Assembly: GCA_905233215.1 (NCBI GenBank)
Contig: CAJODC010000008.1
Span: 1 to 57,210 of the forward strand
Direction of reading: 5' to 3'
Origin: an uncultured Synergistales bacterium
GTDB lineage: Bacteria > Synergistota > Synergistia > Synergistales > Aminobacteriaceae
DNA: 57,210 bases
In this document: one piece after another, positions 9,484 through 17,653 of the stretch
Position numbering within the stretch: the first letter of the stretch is position 1
Layout of the letters: the number at the start of each line of letters is the position of its first letter
Program-made: the position numbers and the translations under genes
The notes under the pieces: generated by a model
The model's database searches: none
What the model saw: only the letters and a program-made list of their open reading frames with translations
What the model was told of the DNA's origin: nothing

Positions 9484-9521
9484 AAAAAAATCCCTGCTTA
9501 GATCATTTTGTCTAAACAGGG
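9484..9521 (-). terminator. Terminator or attenuator between tRNA-Gln and the symporter
   Basis: On the minus strand, arms CCCTGTTTAGA and TCTAAGCAGGG (9511-9521 and 9492-9502, one mismatch) enclose an 8-base loop and are followed by seven T. The symporter ribosome site begins only about six bases after the T run, leaving no room for a promoter between them. Confidence 0.75.
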
Positions 9522-9556
9522 CGTAATTTCTTCCGTCATCTTAAAAAATTTTTTTT

Positions 9557-9630
9557 TGGCTGGGAATAAGGGATTCGAACCCCAATTACCTGATCCAGAG
9601 TCAGGCGTGCTGCCGTTGCACCAATTCCCA
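9557..9630 (-). tRNA. tRNA-Gln (anticodon CUG)
   Basis: A 74-base cloverleaf with the 3' CCA encoded. Acceptor arms are TGGGAAT and ATTCCCA, followed by G and CCA. The anticodon arm is CCTGA, loop CTCTGGA, TCAGG, reading CTG (codon CAG). The T loop is TTCGAAT. The two basal pairs of the T stem are weak, which is the only oddity. Confidence 0.93.
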
Positions 9631-9701
9631 GCGTCCTAAGTCGTTGAGTAATTTTCAACACCGACAAATTTTATCAGTAAACTCTAAAATGTCAACGCCT
9701 C

Positions 9702-9710
9702 TGTTATAAT
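9702..9710 (+). promoter_or_regulatory. Extended -10 promoter for mnmG
   Basis: TGT followed by TATAAT (9705-9710) sits 25 bases before the mnmG start. The -35 region is weak, but the TGnTATAAT form can compensate. Confidence 0.45.
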
Positions 9711-9735
9711 CAGCCGCAAAAAAGAAGGTTTCATT

Positions 9736-11622
9736 TTGTATCAAGACTCGTATCAAGTAATCGTAATCGGCGGAGGCCATGCAGGCTGTGAGGCAGCGTT
9801 GGCAAGTTCACGCATAGGACTCCGTACACTCATGTTGAATCTCAATGTCGACAACACAGCGTTAATGCCATGCAACCCGTCAATCGGAGGCCCGGCAAAA
9901 GGTCATCTAGTCCGTGAAGTCAGCGCACTCGGAGGAGAACAGGCAAGAGCAGCAGACTCATCAACGTTAATGGTCAGGTGGCTCAACACATCGAAGGGAG
10001 CAGCGGTTCGGGCGTTGCGGGCACAATGCGACCCCTTCCGTTACAGCACATATTACCGAAAACTTTTGACCAGTCAGAAAAATCTTGATGTTCATCAGGA
10101 CGAAGTAACAGAAATTTTGACGGACTCAGGAAAAGTAACGGGAGTTTTAACCCGTCACGGAGCGAAATACACAGCAAGTGCCGTAGTCATCGCTGGAGGA
10201 GTATACATGGCCGGGCGTGTCTTCATGGGTGAAGTATCGTTCAGTTCCGGGCCTATGGGTCAGACAAATTCAGAGAAGCTGGCGAAATCTCTTGAGGCTC
10301 TCGGAATAGTTACAGGAAAAATGCGGACTGATACGACTCCACGCCTCAACATCAACACGATAGACTTCAACGGAATGACAGCGCAATATTCCGATGATGA
10401 GCCTTTGTGCTTTGACATCTGGGGAAAAGGAAAGCTCTACGCTCATGATTATGCCTGCTGGTTCTCAAGAACGACTGAAGAAACCTACAATGTAATCTCA
10501 CGCAACATAAAGCGTTCGCCTCTTGTTACCGGAGGAGTTGAGGCTAACGGCCCCCGTTATTGTCCGTCCATTGAGGATAAGTTCCTGAGATTCCCTGACC
10601 ACATAACACACCCGATTGTGTTTGAGCCTGTCTCAAGCAACAACGATGAAGTTTACGTACAGAATTTCTCGACCAGTCTGCCTTATGACGTTCAGGTTGA
10701 AATGATACGGACTCTTCCCGGCTGTGAACACGCTAAAATCATCAAGCCCGGTTACGGAATAGAATACACGTACATTTTGCCCGATCAGTTGAAGCACAGT
10801 TTGGAGAACAAGAACATCGCCGGACTCTTCTGTGCTGGTCAGGTCAACGGCACATCAGGTTACGAGGAAGCAGCAGCTCAAGGACTCCTCGCTGGCATCA
10901 ACGCGGCCATGTACGTCAAAGGCGAAGAACCTCTAGTGATTGGACGCGATGAAGGTTATCTCGGCGTTCTTGTCGACGACTTGACCGTTAAGAACACTGA
11001 CGAGCCTTACAGAATGCTGACGGGACGATGTGAGAGAAGATTGCTTTTACGGTGGGACAACGCAGCTCACAGGCTTTCACTTTACGGAAGGAAGGCAGGA
11101 TTGATTGATGACTCTCGCTGGAAGTTCTTGGAGAAACGTTTTGAGAACGAAAATTCCGAGACAGCCCGCTTGAAGTCAACAAAAATTTTTCCGTCAGCAG
11201 AAAACGAAAGAATATGCGCTGAATTTGACGCTGAAATTTTGACAGAGGCCATGACTCTTGCCGACTATCTCAAACACAAAGGAGTGAATTATGAGCTTGT
11301 CAAAAAATTATCGCCATCGCCGTTTGAGCTTGACCGTGAAGAGATCGCTCACGTTGAGACTGAATTGCGTTATGTCGGCTACCTTGAGAGGGAAACGAGA
11401 ACCGCAGGGAGAATGAAGAATCTTGACGGAGCGAAAATTCCTGATGATTTCGATTACGACAGCGTGAAGGGACTCAGAGCCGAGAGCCTGCAAAAGCTGA
11501 AACGTTACCGCCCAGAGTCGCTTGGTAACGCCTTGAGGATTTCAGGCGTAACACCTGTTGACGTTCAGCTAATATCCGTGATACTGGCTCGAAACGAACG
11601 GAGACACTCTGACAATGAATGA
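9736..11622 (+). CDS. mnmG: tRNA uridine-34 carboxymethylaminomethyl modification enzyme MnmG
   Basis: FAD-dependent partner of MnmE that installs cmnm5U at the wobble base of several tRNAs. The N-terminus carries the FAD-binding GGGHAGCEAA and the family stretch MPCNPSIGGPAKGHLVREV. GQVNGTSGYEEAAAQGL lies further on, and a helical C-terminal MnmE-binding domain closes the protein. The length of 628 residues is normal. The start is TTG at 9736 (MYQDSYQV) with AAGAAGG eight bases before it; there is no ATG at an equivalent place. The stop overlaps the next gene by 8 bases. Confidence 0.95.
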   Translation: MYQDSYQVIVIGGGHAGCEAALASSRIGLRTLMLNLNVDNTALMPCNPSIGGPAKGHLVREVSALGGEQARAADSSTLMVRWLNTSKGAAVRALRAQCDPFRYSTYYRKLLTSQKNLDVHQDEVTEILTDSGKVTGVLTRHGAKYTASAVVIAGGVYMAGRVFMGEVSFSSGPMGQTNSEKLAKSLEALGIVTGKMRTDTTPRLNINTIDFNGMTAQYSDDEPLCFDIWGKGKLYAHDYACWFSRTTEETYNVISRNIKRSPLVTGGVEANGPRYCPSIEDKFLRFPDHITHPIVFEPVSSNNDEVYVQNFSTSLPYDVQVEMIRTLPGCEHAKIIKPGYGIEYTYILPDQLKHSLENKNIAGLFCAGQVNGTSGYEEAAAQGLLAGINAAMYVKGEEPLVIGRDEGYLGVLVDDLTVKNTDEPYRMLTGRCERRLLLRWDNAAHRLSLYGRKAGLIDDSRWKFLEKRFENENSETARLKSTKIFPSAENERICAEFDAEILTEAMTLADYLKHKGVNYELVKKLSPSPFELDREEIAHVETELRYVGYLERETRTAGRMKNLDGAKIPDDFDYDSVKGLRAESLQKLKRYRPESLGNALRISGVTPVDVQLISVILARNERRHSDNE

Positions 11623-12085
11623 AGATGAAGGACTGAATATCGACATTTCACGACTGTTCCCGGAGGCTGTGAAGAGAGTCGAAATTCTTGAGAGGCTGAA
11701 AAGGTTTTGGCCGTCAGTCGTGGGCATGAGGCTCTCAAGATGGTCAACGCCTGTCATTTTGGGCGTGAATGAATTGACCGTTGAAGCGTCAAACTCTCAG
11801 GCCGTCAACATGCTCTCAAAGATGAATGGCAATGTTAAACGGGCTCTCTCATCAATGGGTTACGAAACGGACGGGAATTTTTCGCTCAAGATAGTATATC
11901 ATCGGAAGAGTGAAAAAAACCCGTCCAAACGCAAAACGACCGTGAAAAAAATTGAGACTAATGAAGAAAGAGTCGCACAGTACATGAGCGGTGCGCCTGA
12001 GAGTCTGCCGGAAGATATTAACCGAGCTGTCTCACACTTGAGAGATTATCTTGAAGACCGCAGAAGAAAATTTAACGATGACTGA
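11615..12085 (+). CDS. DUF721 (DciA-like) protein
   Basis: The protein has 156 residues. The N-terminal part (residues about 10-110) matches the DUF721 pattern, with FWPSVVGMRLSRWSTPVIL and VNELTVEASNSQAVNMLS. This resembles the KH-like N-domain of DciA, the ancestral loader of the replicative helicase DnaB. The C-terminal third is charged (NPSKRKTTVKK) and looks disordered or helical. It overlaps mnmG by 8 bases, so it is translationally coupled, and its last 40 bases overlap the 3' end of the convergent amidohydrolase gene. A role in helicase loading is inferred from the family only. Confidence 0.75.
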   Translation: MNEDEGLNIDISRLFPEAVKRVEILERLKRFWPSVVGMRLSRWSTPVILGVNELTVEASNSQAVNMLSKMNGNVKRALSSMGYETDGNFSLKIVYHRKSEKNPSKRKTTVKKIETNEERVAQYMSGAPESLPEDINRAVSHLRDYLEDRRRKFNDD

Positions 12086-13230
12086 ACAAGATAATCAATC
12101 CCGTAAACAAAGCACCCTTCATCAGGACAAAATCTCGTGTTGTGTAACTTCGGTGCTGTCTTTACGTCAACATCTGACGGCCTGCACCCAAGCCACGCCA
12201 TAACCGCAGGTCTCTCACGAGCGAAAAACGCAAAGTCCTCAGCGGCCAAGTCAGGCTCATCGGCAATAATCACGGCATCTTCACCGTGAATCTTCCTCAC
12301 AGCGTCAACAGCGATTCCGGCGAGAGTCGAGTCGTTGACCAACGGCGGATAACCTTTGACGTACTCAACATCGCATGAACAGCCAAGCGACTCGGCCATG
12401 CCCTTTGCCGTTCTTGTGATTAAGTCCGGCATTGATGATTGAATTTCGGGATTGAGAGTCCTCACAGTGCCTTCGAGTTTCACAGTGTCGGGAATGACAT
12501 TGTACCTGTAACCGCCGTGTATCGTTCCGATTGTTACGACAGCGGAGTCAAGCGGCGACACTGAACGCGACACAATCGCCTGTAATCCCGTTATGATGTG
12601 CGCTGATGCTACGATTGCGTCATGGCCTTGATCAGGGCGTGAACCGTGAGCGGTTTTGCCGTGAACAGTCAGAAAAATTCTGTCCGATGCAGCCATACAC
12701 TCTCCCGAACGTATAGCGATTTTCCCAGTCTCGAACACAGGCCACACATGAAGCGCAAATATTCCGTCAACGTGAGGATTCTCAAGCACTCCTTCACGAA
12801 TCATTCCCGGTGCGCCTCCTGTGGGGTTAAGTTCTTCGGCTGGCTGAAAGATGAATTTCACGTTGCCTTGAATCTTCTCCCTGACTTCCGACAATGCACA
12901 CGCAGCACCAAGCATCATCGCAACATGTGTATCATGTCCGCAGGCGTGCATTACTCCCTGTGTCTGTGAGGCGTAAGACAGGCCGGTCTCTTCGTTCAAC
13001 GGCAGAGCGTCCATGTCGGCACGAAGCGCAACAGTTTTACCATCGCTTTTACCGTGCAGAAGTCCCACAACTCCGAAGCCTCCAACGTTCCGGGTAACTT
13101 CAAGTCCGAGTCCCTCTAGGACTCCTGCAACAAGTTCTGATGTCCTCTGCTCGTTCTGACTCAATTCAGGGTGTGAATGAATATCTCTCCGCCATTCGAT
13201 CACACGAGACAAAAATTTTTCTCCGTACAT
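12046..13230 (-). CDS. M20-family amidohydrolase (N-acyl amino acid or hippurate hydrolase type)
   Basis: Cytoplasmic metallopeptidase-like hydrolase that removes an acyl group from amino acids or related amides. Metal-binding motifs are visible: WRRDIHSHPELS near the N-terminus, ALRADMDALP, MHACGHDTHVAMMLG and the catalytic QPAEE. The dimerisation domain is in the middle (GKTAHGSRPDQGHDAI), and EDFAFFARERP lies near the end. About 394 residues from the ATG at 13230; a TTG two codons earlier is an alternative. It starts 10 bases after the mrp stop and so shares a transcript with mrp. The exact substrate is unknown. Confidence 0.88.
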   Translation of the reverse strand: MYGEKFLSRVIEWRRDIHSHPELSQNEQRTSELVAGVLEGLGLEVTRNVGGFGVVGLLHGKSDGKTVALRADMDALPLNEETGLSYASQTQGVMHACGHDTHVAMMLGAACALSEVREKIQGNVKFIFQPAEELNPTGGAPGMIREGVLENPHVDGIFALHVWPVFETGKIAIRSGECMAASDRIFLTVHGKTAHGSRPDQGHDAIVASAHIITGLQAIVSRSVSPLDSAVVTIGTIHGGYRYNVIPDTVKLEGTVRTLNPEIQSSMPDLITRTAKGMAESLGCSCDVEYVKGYPPLVNDSTLAGIAVDAVRKIHGEDAVIIADEPDLAAEDFAFFARERPAVMAWLGCRPSDVDVKTAPKLHNTRFCPDEGCFVYGIDYLVQSSLNFLLRSSR

Positions 13231-13240
13231 TATCAATCAC

Positions 13241-14059
13241 TCAAATTTTCGCCAACGTTCCGACAATATCATCAAGATATTTTCCCGTGTCAGCTTCTTC
13301 GATCTTCCCTTCGTCGCACAAGCCAGCAAGTCCCGGAATCATCGGTATCTCGGCGGTTGCGTTGATTCCGTTCTCGGCTGCTGCGGTCTCAATGTGAGAC
13401 TCTCCGAAAATGTAGTGCTTCTTTCCGCAGTCAGGACACTCAAAATAACTCATGTTGCCGACAATACCAAGAACTGGAACATTCATTATCTTGGCCATGT
13501 TCACGGCCTTCGCTACTATCATGCTGACGAGTTCCTGAGGTGTTGTTACGATGATTATTCCCTTCAACGGCATGGACTGGAACACTGTCAACGGAACATC
13601 GCCAGTCCCCGGAGGCATGTCAACAAACATGAAGTCAGTAACTCCCCAGTCAACTTCCTCCCAAAACTGTTTCAGGACTCCCCCCAAAACAGGCCCTCTC
13701 CACACTACCGGCTGTGTCTCGTCAGGAAGACAGAGATTCATTGAGATGATTTTCGTTCCGTTTTTGCTGACAGCAGGCTGAATCTTGTGGCCGTCAGACA
13801 AAACATTATCCCTAATCCCGAACATCTTTGGGATTGAAGGCCCGGTAATATCAGCGTCAAGTATCGCTGTCTTGTAGCCCTTAGCGTTCATAGCGCAGGC
13901 CAATAAGCCGGTAACAAGCGATTTCCCTACACCGCCTTTACCGCTGACGATGCCTATAACGTTTTTGACACCGGGATTCGGCTCGAACAAAAGCGACTCG
14001 GCTTGACGTTCTCCGCAAGATGAAGCGCAGTGTTCACAGTCATGATTACAATTTGACAT
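13241..14059 (-). CDS. mrp: Mrp/NBP35-type iron-sulfur carrier ATPase
   Basis: ParA-like P-loop ATPase thought to carry and deliver Fe-S clusters. Visible are a Cys-rich N-terminal tail (CNHDCEHCASSC), the deviant Walker A GKGGVGKS, DADITGPSIPKMFG, and VDMPPGTGD. A C-terminal CPDCGK is the usual CxxC cluster-binding pair. 272 residues. AAGGGGG precedes the ATG. It is followed by an M20 amidohydrolase in the same operon. Confidence 0.92.
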   Translation of the reverse strand: MSNCNHDCEHCASSCGERQAESLLFEPNPGVKNVIGIVSGKGGVGKSLVTGLLACAMNAKGYKTAILDADITGPSIPKMFGIRDNVLSDGHKIQPAVSKNGTKIISMNLCLPDETQPVVWRGPVLGGVLKQFWEEVDWGVTDFMFVDMPPGTGDVPLTVFQSMPLKGIIIVTTPQELVSMIVAKAVNMAKIMNVPVLGIVGNMSYFECPDCGKKHYIFGESHIETAAAENGINATAEIPMIPGLAGLCDEGKIEEADTGKYLDDIVGTLAKI

Positions 14060-14122
14060 AAAATTATTTCCCCCTTTAGTAATATTCTATCAGCTTTGAC
14101 AATGCCCTGACCGCCATTTTTT

Positions 14123-14154
14123 ATTGTAAACTTTTCCTGATTGTGATTGTAAAC
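14123..14154 (+). promoter_or_regulatory. Direct repeat ATTGTAAAC upstream of the PTS gene
   Basis: ATTGTAAAC occurs at 14123-14131 and again at 14146-14154, 23 bases apart, in the mrp/PTS divergent intergenic region. The second copy is also part of an inverted TTGT/ACAA. It may be an operator; the regulator is unknown. Confidence 0.35.
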
Positions 14155-14230
14155 AATGTTGGCAAATATAACATTCTCGGCGATAATAATTCAATTCACA
14201 TTCAAAAATTTCATAGGAGGAAAAATTCTC

Positions 14231-16126
14231 ATGGACTTCAAAGAATTAGCAGCTCTAATCATTGAGAACATCGGCGGAAAATCAAACGTCAAAAATGTCG
14301 TTCACTGTGCAACAAGACTCCGCTTCACCCTCAATGACGACTCAAAAGCCGACACCGACAAAATCAAATCGGCAAAGGGCGTTCTCTCAGTCGTCAACGC
14401 TGGAGGACAGTATCAGATTGTCATCGGTCCTGATGTCCCTCAACTGTATCAGGAAGTAATCGCTCTCGGAGGCTTCGAGGCATCAGCGGCGATTGATGAC
14501 CCTGACGCTGAAAAGGAAGACAACCGCTCACGTCTCAGCAAAATTCTTGAGAGCATCGCCGGAATCTTTCAGCCTATTATCCCGGCTATCACGGGCGCAG
14601 GTCTCTTGAAGGCGTTAATGGCACTGTTCGCGTGGCTGGGCTGGCTGAAACCCGGCACTCAGACTTACGCAATACTCAACGCTATGGCCGATGCAGCGTT
14701 CTACTTCATGCCGATACTTTTGGCTGCCTCCTGCGCTAGAAAATTCAAATGCAATCAAGGCAACGCTCTCGCCCTCGCCGGTGTTCTCGTCTACCCTTCA
14801 TTCATGGCACTGATGAGCGGTAAAGAGGCCGTAACATTCTTGGGCTTCCTTCCGGTAACAAGAGCCCCTTACGCCTCATCAGTAATCCCGATAATACTCG
14901 GTGTCTGGTTCATGTCAGTAGTTGAACACTGGGCGCAGAAAGTTTCGCCGAGAGCTGTAAAATTCTTCTCCGTTCCTCTCGCAAGCCTCGTTATCGGCGG
15001 AACAGTAACAATAACACTTCTCGGCCCGATAGGAGCGTGGCTATCAGGTCTGATTAACTCGCTGTTCACGTGGATGAACGCGACAATCCCGTGGCTTGTT
15101 CCGACTGTGGTGGGCATATTCTCGCCGTTACTGGTCATGACGGGGACTCACTACGGACTGATACCGATCGGCACGAACAATCTCGCAACGGTGAAATGGG
15201 ACTCAACCGTAATCGGTATGCTTCCGTCAAACGTAGCACAAGGCGCGGCAGGCCTTGCGGTTGCTCTTCGGTCAAAGAATCCTGAGACCAAACAGCTAGC
15301 CGGTTCCGCTGGATTGACGGCAGTACTCGGAATAACAGAGCCGGTTCTGTACGGTGTCAACATGAAGTTCACATTCCCTCTTTACGCAGCGATGATAGGC
15401 GGAGGACTCGGAGGTCTCTACATGGGATTGACGAGGGTTGCCAGATTCGCTGGAGGTTCGCCGGGACTCTTGGTGCTTCCGGGATATATTCCGCACGCTG
15501 AGGCTCTTGCTATGGGTTACACGATGACTAACCTGTTGAATGCTGTAATCGGCGGAGTAGTGATAGCGTTTGTCGGCTCATGGGTAGCTTGTAACGTCAT
15601 GTATGACATCTGGAAGAAGAGAGGCAAGCTCGCTCCCGAAGAGGTCAACGGTCCGAAAGTTATCGCTTCTGTTGCTGACGGTGTATTTGTCGCAGTAGCT
15701 GACGGGAAATTCATCGGCCCTGAAGACATGAAGGACGCAATGTTTTCCGAACAGTCGATGGGACAGACGATAGCTGTTGAACCTACTGACGGAGTGATTG
15801 CCGCGCCTGCCAACGGTAAAATCGAAATGGTTTTTGACACAGGGCACGCTTTCGGAATGAGACTGCCTGACGGTACGGGCTTATTGATTCACATCGGTGT
15901 TGACACTGTGAACTTGAAGGGTCAGGGCTTCACTCTTCTCAAGAAGGAAGGCGACAGCGTGAAGGCCGGTGAACCTGTAGTGCGTGTTGATCTTGACGTG
16001 CTGAGGAATGCAGGGTATTCGGCACAGACGATGATTGTTGTTACTGAACCGGCTGAGGAAGGGAAGATGTTTGAGTTTATCGACTTTGGGAAGGAAGTAT
16101 CAAGGGGAGAGAGATTGAGCAAGTAA
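14231..16126 (+). CDS. PTS sugar permease, fused IIB-IIC-IIA (beta-glucoside/sucrose type)
   Basis: Phosphotransferase system membrane protein that imports and phosphorylates a sugar. The order is IIB, with the phosphorylated Cys26 in HCATRLRF; then the ten-helix IIC, with PAITGAGLLKALMAL, GILGITEPVLYGVN-type and GGGLGGLYMG segments; and finally a IIA domain (about residues 490-630) with the active-site His in LLIHIGVDTVNLKG. The ATG at 14231 follows AGGAGG by about ten bases and gives 631 residues; the longer frame back to 14156 has no ribosome site. No antiterminator, glycosidase or HPr gene is nearby, so the sugar is undetermined. It may be a transferred gene. Confidence 0.9.
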   Translation: MDFKELAALIIENIGGKSNVKNVVHCATRLRFTLNDDSKADTDKIKSAKGVLSVVNAGGQYQIVIGPDVPQLYQEVIALGGFEASAAIDDPDAEKEDNRSRLSKILESIAGIFQPIIPAITGAGLLKALMALFAWLGWLKPGTQTYAILNAMADAAFYFMPILLAASCARKFKCNQGNALALAGVLVYPSFMALMSGKEAVTFLGFLPVTRAPYASSVIPIILGVWFMSVVEHWAQKVSPRAVKFFSVPLASLVIGGTVTITLLGPIGAWLSGLINSLFTWMNATIPWLVPTVVGIFSPLLVMTGTHYGLIPIGTNNLATVKWDSTVIGMLPSNVAQGAAGLAVALRSKNPETKQLAGSAGLTAVLGITEPVLYGVNMKFTFPLYAAMIGGGLGGLYMGLTRVARFAGGSPGLLVLPGYIPHAEALAMGYTMTNLLNAVIGGVVIAFVGSWVACNVMYDIWKKRGKLAPEEVNGPKVIASVADGVFVAVADGKFIGPEDMKDAMFSEQSMGQTIAVEPTDGVIAAPANGKIEMVFDTGHAFGMRLPDGTGLLIHIGVDTVNLKGQGFTLLKKEGDSVKAGEPVVRVDLDVLRNAGYSAQTMIVVTEPAEEGKMFEFIDFGKEVSRGERLSK

Positions 16127-16137
16127 CGAAATTGTCA

Positions 16138-16163
16138 GGGGGAAGAAGATTCCCCCGCTTTTT
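16138..16163 (+). terminator. Terminator after the PTS gene
   Basis: GGGGGAA (16138-16144) pairs with TTCCCCC (16150-16156) around a 5-base loop, followed by GC and five T. It lies between the convergent PTS and recA genes. Confidence 0.85.
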
Positions 16164-17325
16164 ACTCTTCAGATTCGGACTCACCGTCAGCGATTTCGAG
16201 CATGTCTTCATCATCTTCGGGCAACGCTTCATTCTTGCCTTCATCGGCCATAGCAACGTCATCGTCTTCAGCGTGCATAATTTCGGACTGTTCCGGCAAA
16301 AATCCGATGCCGTCATTGGCTTTGAGCATTATAGCCTTCATGATTTCGTCCTGTAACGCTGGATTCTCTGACAGGAATCTTGCGACTGTTTCTTTGCCTT
16401 GACCGAGAGTTTCGCCTTTGTACGTAAGCCACGAGCCTTTTTTGGCGATTATTCCGTAATCAACGGCCATGTCAACGACAGCGACTCCGACAGGTATTCC
16501 CTTACCGTAAATCAAACTTGCGTGAGCCATTCTGAAAGGCGGAGCGAGTTTATTTTTCACGACCTTCAAATATAATTCATGGCCTATAGTAACATCGCTC
16601 TTTTCGAGTTTCTTTCCTCTTCTGACCTCAAGCCTTACCGAAGAATAGAACTTCAAAGCTCTTCCGCCTGTTGTAGTTTCGCTTGGGCCCGGCGCGTAAC
16701 CTGTAGAGATTAACGCTCTCAACTGGTTGATGAAAATAACGATGCAGTTAGTTTTTGAAATGATAGAGGCCAAACGTCTCAGAGAATACGACATGAGTCT
16801 TGCCTGTAAACCGAGCTGGCTTTCACCGATTCGGCCGTCAATTTCGGCTTGAGGCGTTAAGGCCGCTACAGAGTCGACAACTACAATGTCAACCGCTCCA
16901 GTTCTGACCATCTGATCGAGAATGTAGAGAGCCTGTTCGCCGCTGTCAGGCTGTGAGAGATAGAGATTGTCAATGTCAACACCGAGAGTCTTCGCCATTC
17001 TAGGGTCTAAGGCGTGTTCAGCGTCAATAAAGGCTGCTATGCCTCCTGCTTTCTGAGCCTCAGCGATTGCGCACAGTGCGATTGTAGTTTTTCCTGAACC
17101 TTCAGGGCCGAATATCTCAACGATTCTGCCTTTAGGATAACCGCCAATTCCCAACGCTACATCAAGGGGAAGAACTCCGCTGGAAATGACTTCGATATTT
17201 TTCTTTGCCGTTTCGCCCAGCCTCATTATCGCTCCGTCACCGAACTTGCTGCGAATGTCGCTCAATGCGTCCTCTAAAATCTGTTCACGGGTTAATTGGC
17301 CGGACTTTTTCGTTGCTTTAGCCAT
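16162..17325 (-). CDS. recA: Recombinase RecA
   Basis: DNA-dependent ATPase for homologous recombination and the SOS response. Walker A GPEGSGKTT, the family signature ALKFYSSVRLEVRR and the DNA-binding loop region (INQLRALISTGYAPGPSETTTGGRA, in parts) are all present. The 387 residues end in a long acidic tail (ESESEE), usual for RecA. AGGAG lies just before the ATG. A near-consensus -10 (TATACT) lies about 30 bases further upstream. I see no LexA-type operator. Confidence 0.97.
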   Translation of the reverse strand: MAKATKKSGQLTREQILEDALSDIRSKFGDGAIMRLGETAKKNIEVISSGVLPLDVALGIGGYPKGRIVEIFGPEGSGKTTIALCAIAEAQKAGGIAAFIDAEHALDPRMAKTLGVDIDNLYLSQPDSGEQALYILDQMVRTGAVDIVVVDSVAALTPQAEIDGRIGESQLGLQARLMSYSLRRLASIISKTNCIVIFINQLRALISTGYAPGPSETTTGGRALKFYSSVRLEVRRGKKLEKSDVTIGHELYLKVVKNKLAPPFRMAHASLIYGKGIPVGVAVVDMAVDYGIIAKKGSWLTYKGETLGQGKETVARFLSENPALQDEIMKAIMLKANDGIGFLPEQSEIMHAEDDDVAMADEGKNEALPEDDEDMLEIADGESESEE

Positions 17326-17374
17326 TAGATCACTCCTTTTTTGCCCGAATAGTATACAGCATTTTGACCAATCG

Positions 17375-17545
17375 CTAAATTATTTTCGCCTTGCCACTGT
17401 AGGGATTCTTTTTTTCTGATTTCTCGACAATATCCGCGAATCTTTCGGGGGTCATATCTTTAGCTATTTTCTGATGCCATTTCGTATAGTCAGACCCTGA
17501 CAATGATACGGCTGATATAAATTCCTCAGCTCGTACTACACCCAT
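17375..17545 (-). CDS. Possible small protein, 56 residues
   Basis: In the 328-base gap between recA and argG, the minus strand holds an ATG frame from 17545 to the TAG at 17375. It encodes a charged helical peptide (begins MGVVRAEEFISAVSLSGSD; contains MTPERFADIVEKSEKK). Composition resembles real coding sequence of the neighbourhood, but the ribosome site is weak and I recognise no family. The rest of the gap holds the recA promoter and the argG terminator. Confidence 0.4.
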   Translation of the reverse strand: MGVVRAEEFISAVSLSGSDYTKWHQKIAKDMTPERFADIVEKSEKKNPYSGKAKII

Positions 17546-17590
17546 ATTCTTGACTTTTCACACTCTAACTTTCTTTCCATGAAGATTATC

Positions 17591-17636
17591 AAAATCTCCG
17601 CTTATGCCCTTACACATGAGCTTTCACGGAGATTTT
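17591..17636 (-). terminator. Terminator after argG
   Basis: Perfect 10-base arms AAAATCTCCG (17591-17600) and CGGAGATTTT (17627-17636) with a 26-base loop; on the minus strand the distal arm ends in four T. It lies 18 bases beyond the argG stop. Confidence 0.6.
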
Positions 17637-17653
17637 TCCTGTCAATCGTGCTG

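Noticed and set aside
14231-16126. PTS gene as part of a mobile element
   Set aside because: No integrase, tRNA target, flanking repeats or marked base-composition change is visible nearby; horizontal origin stays possible but unsupported.
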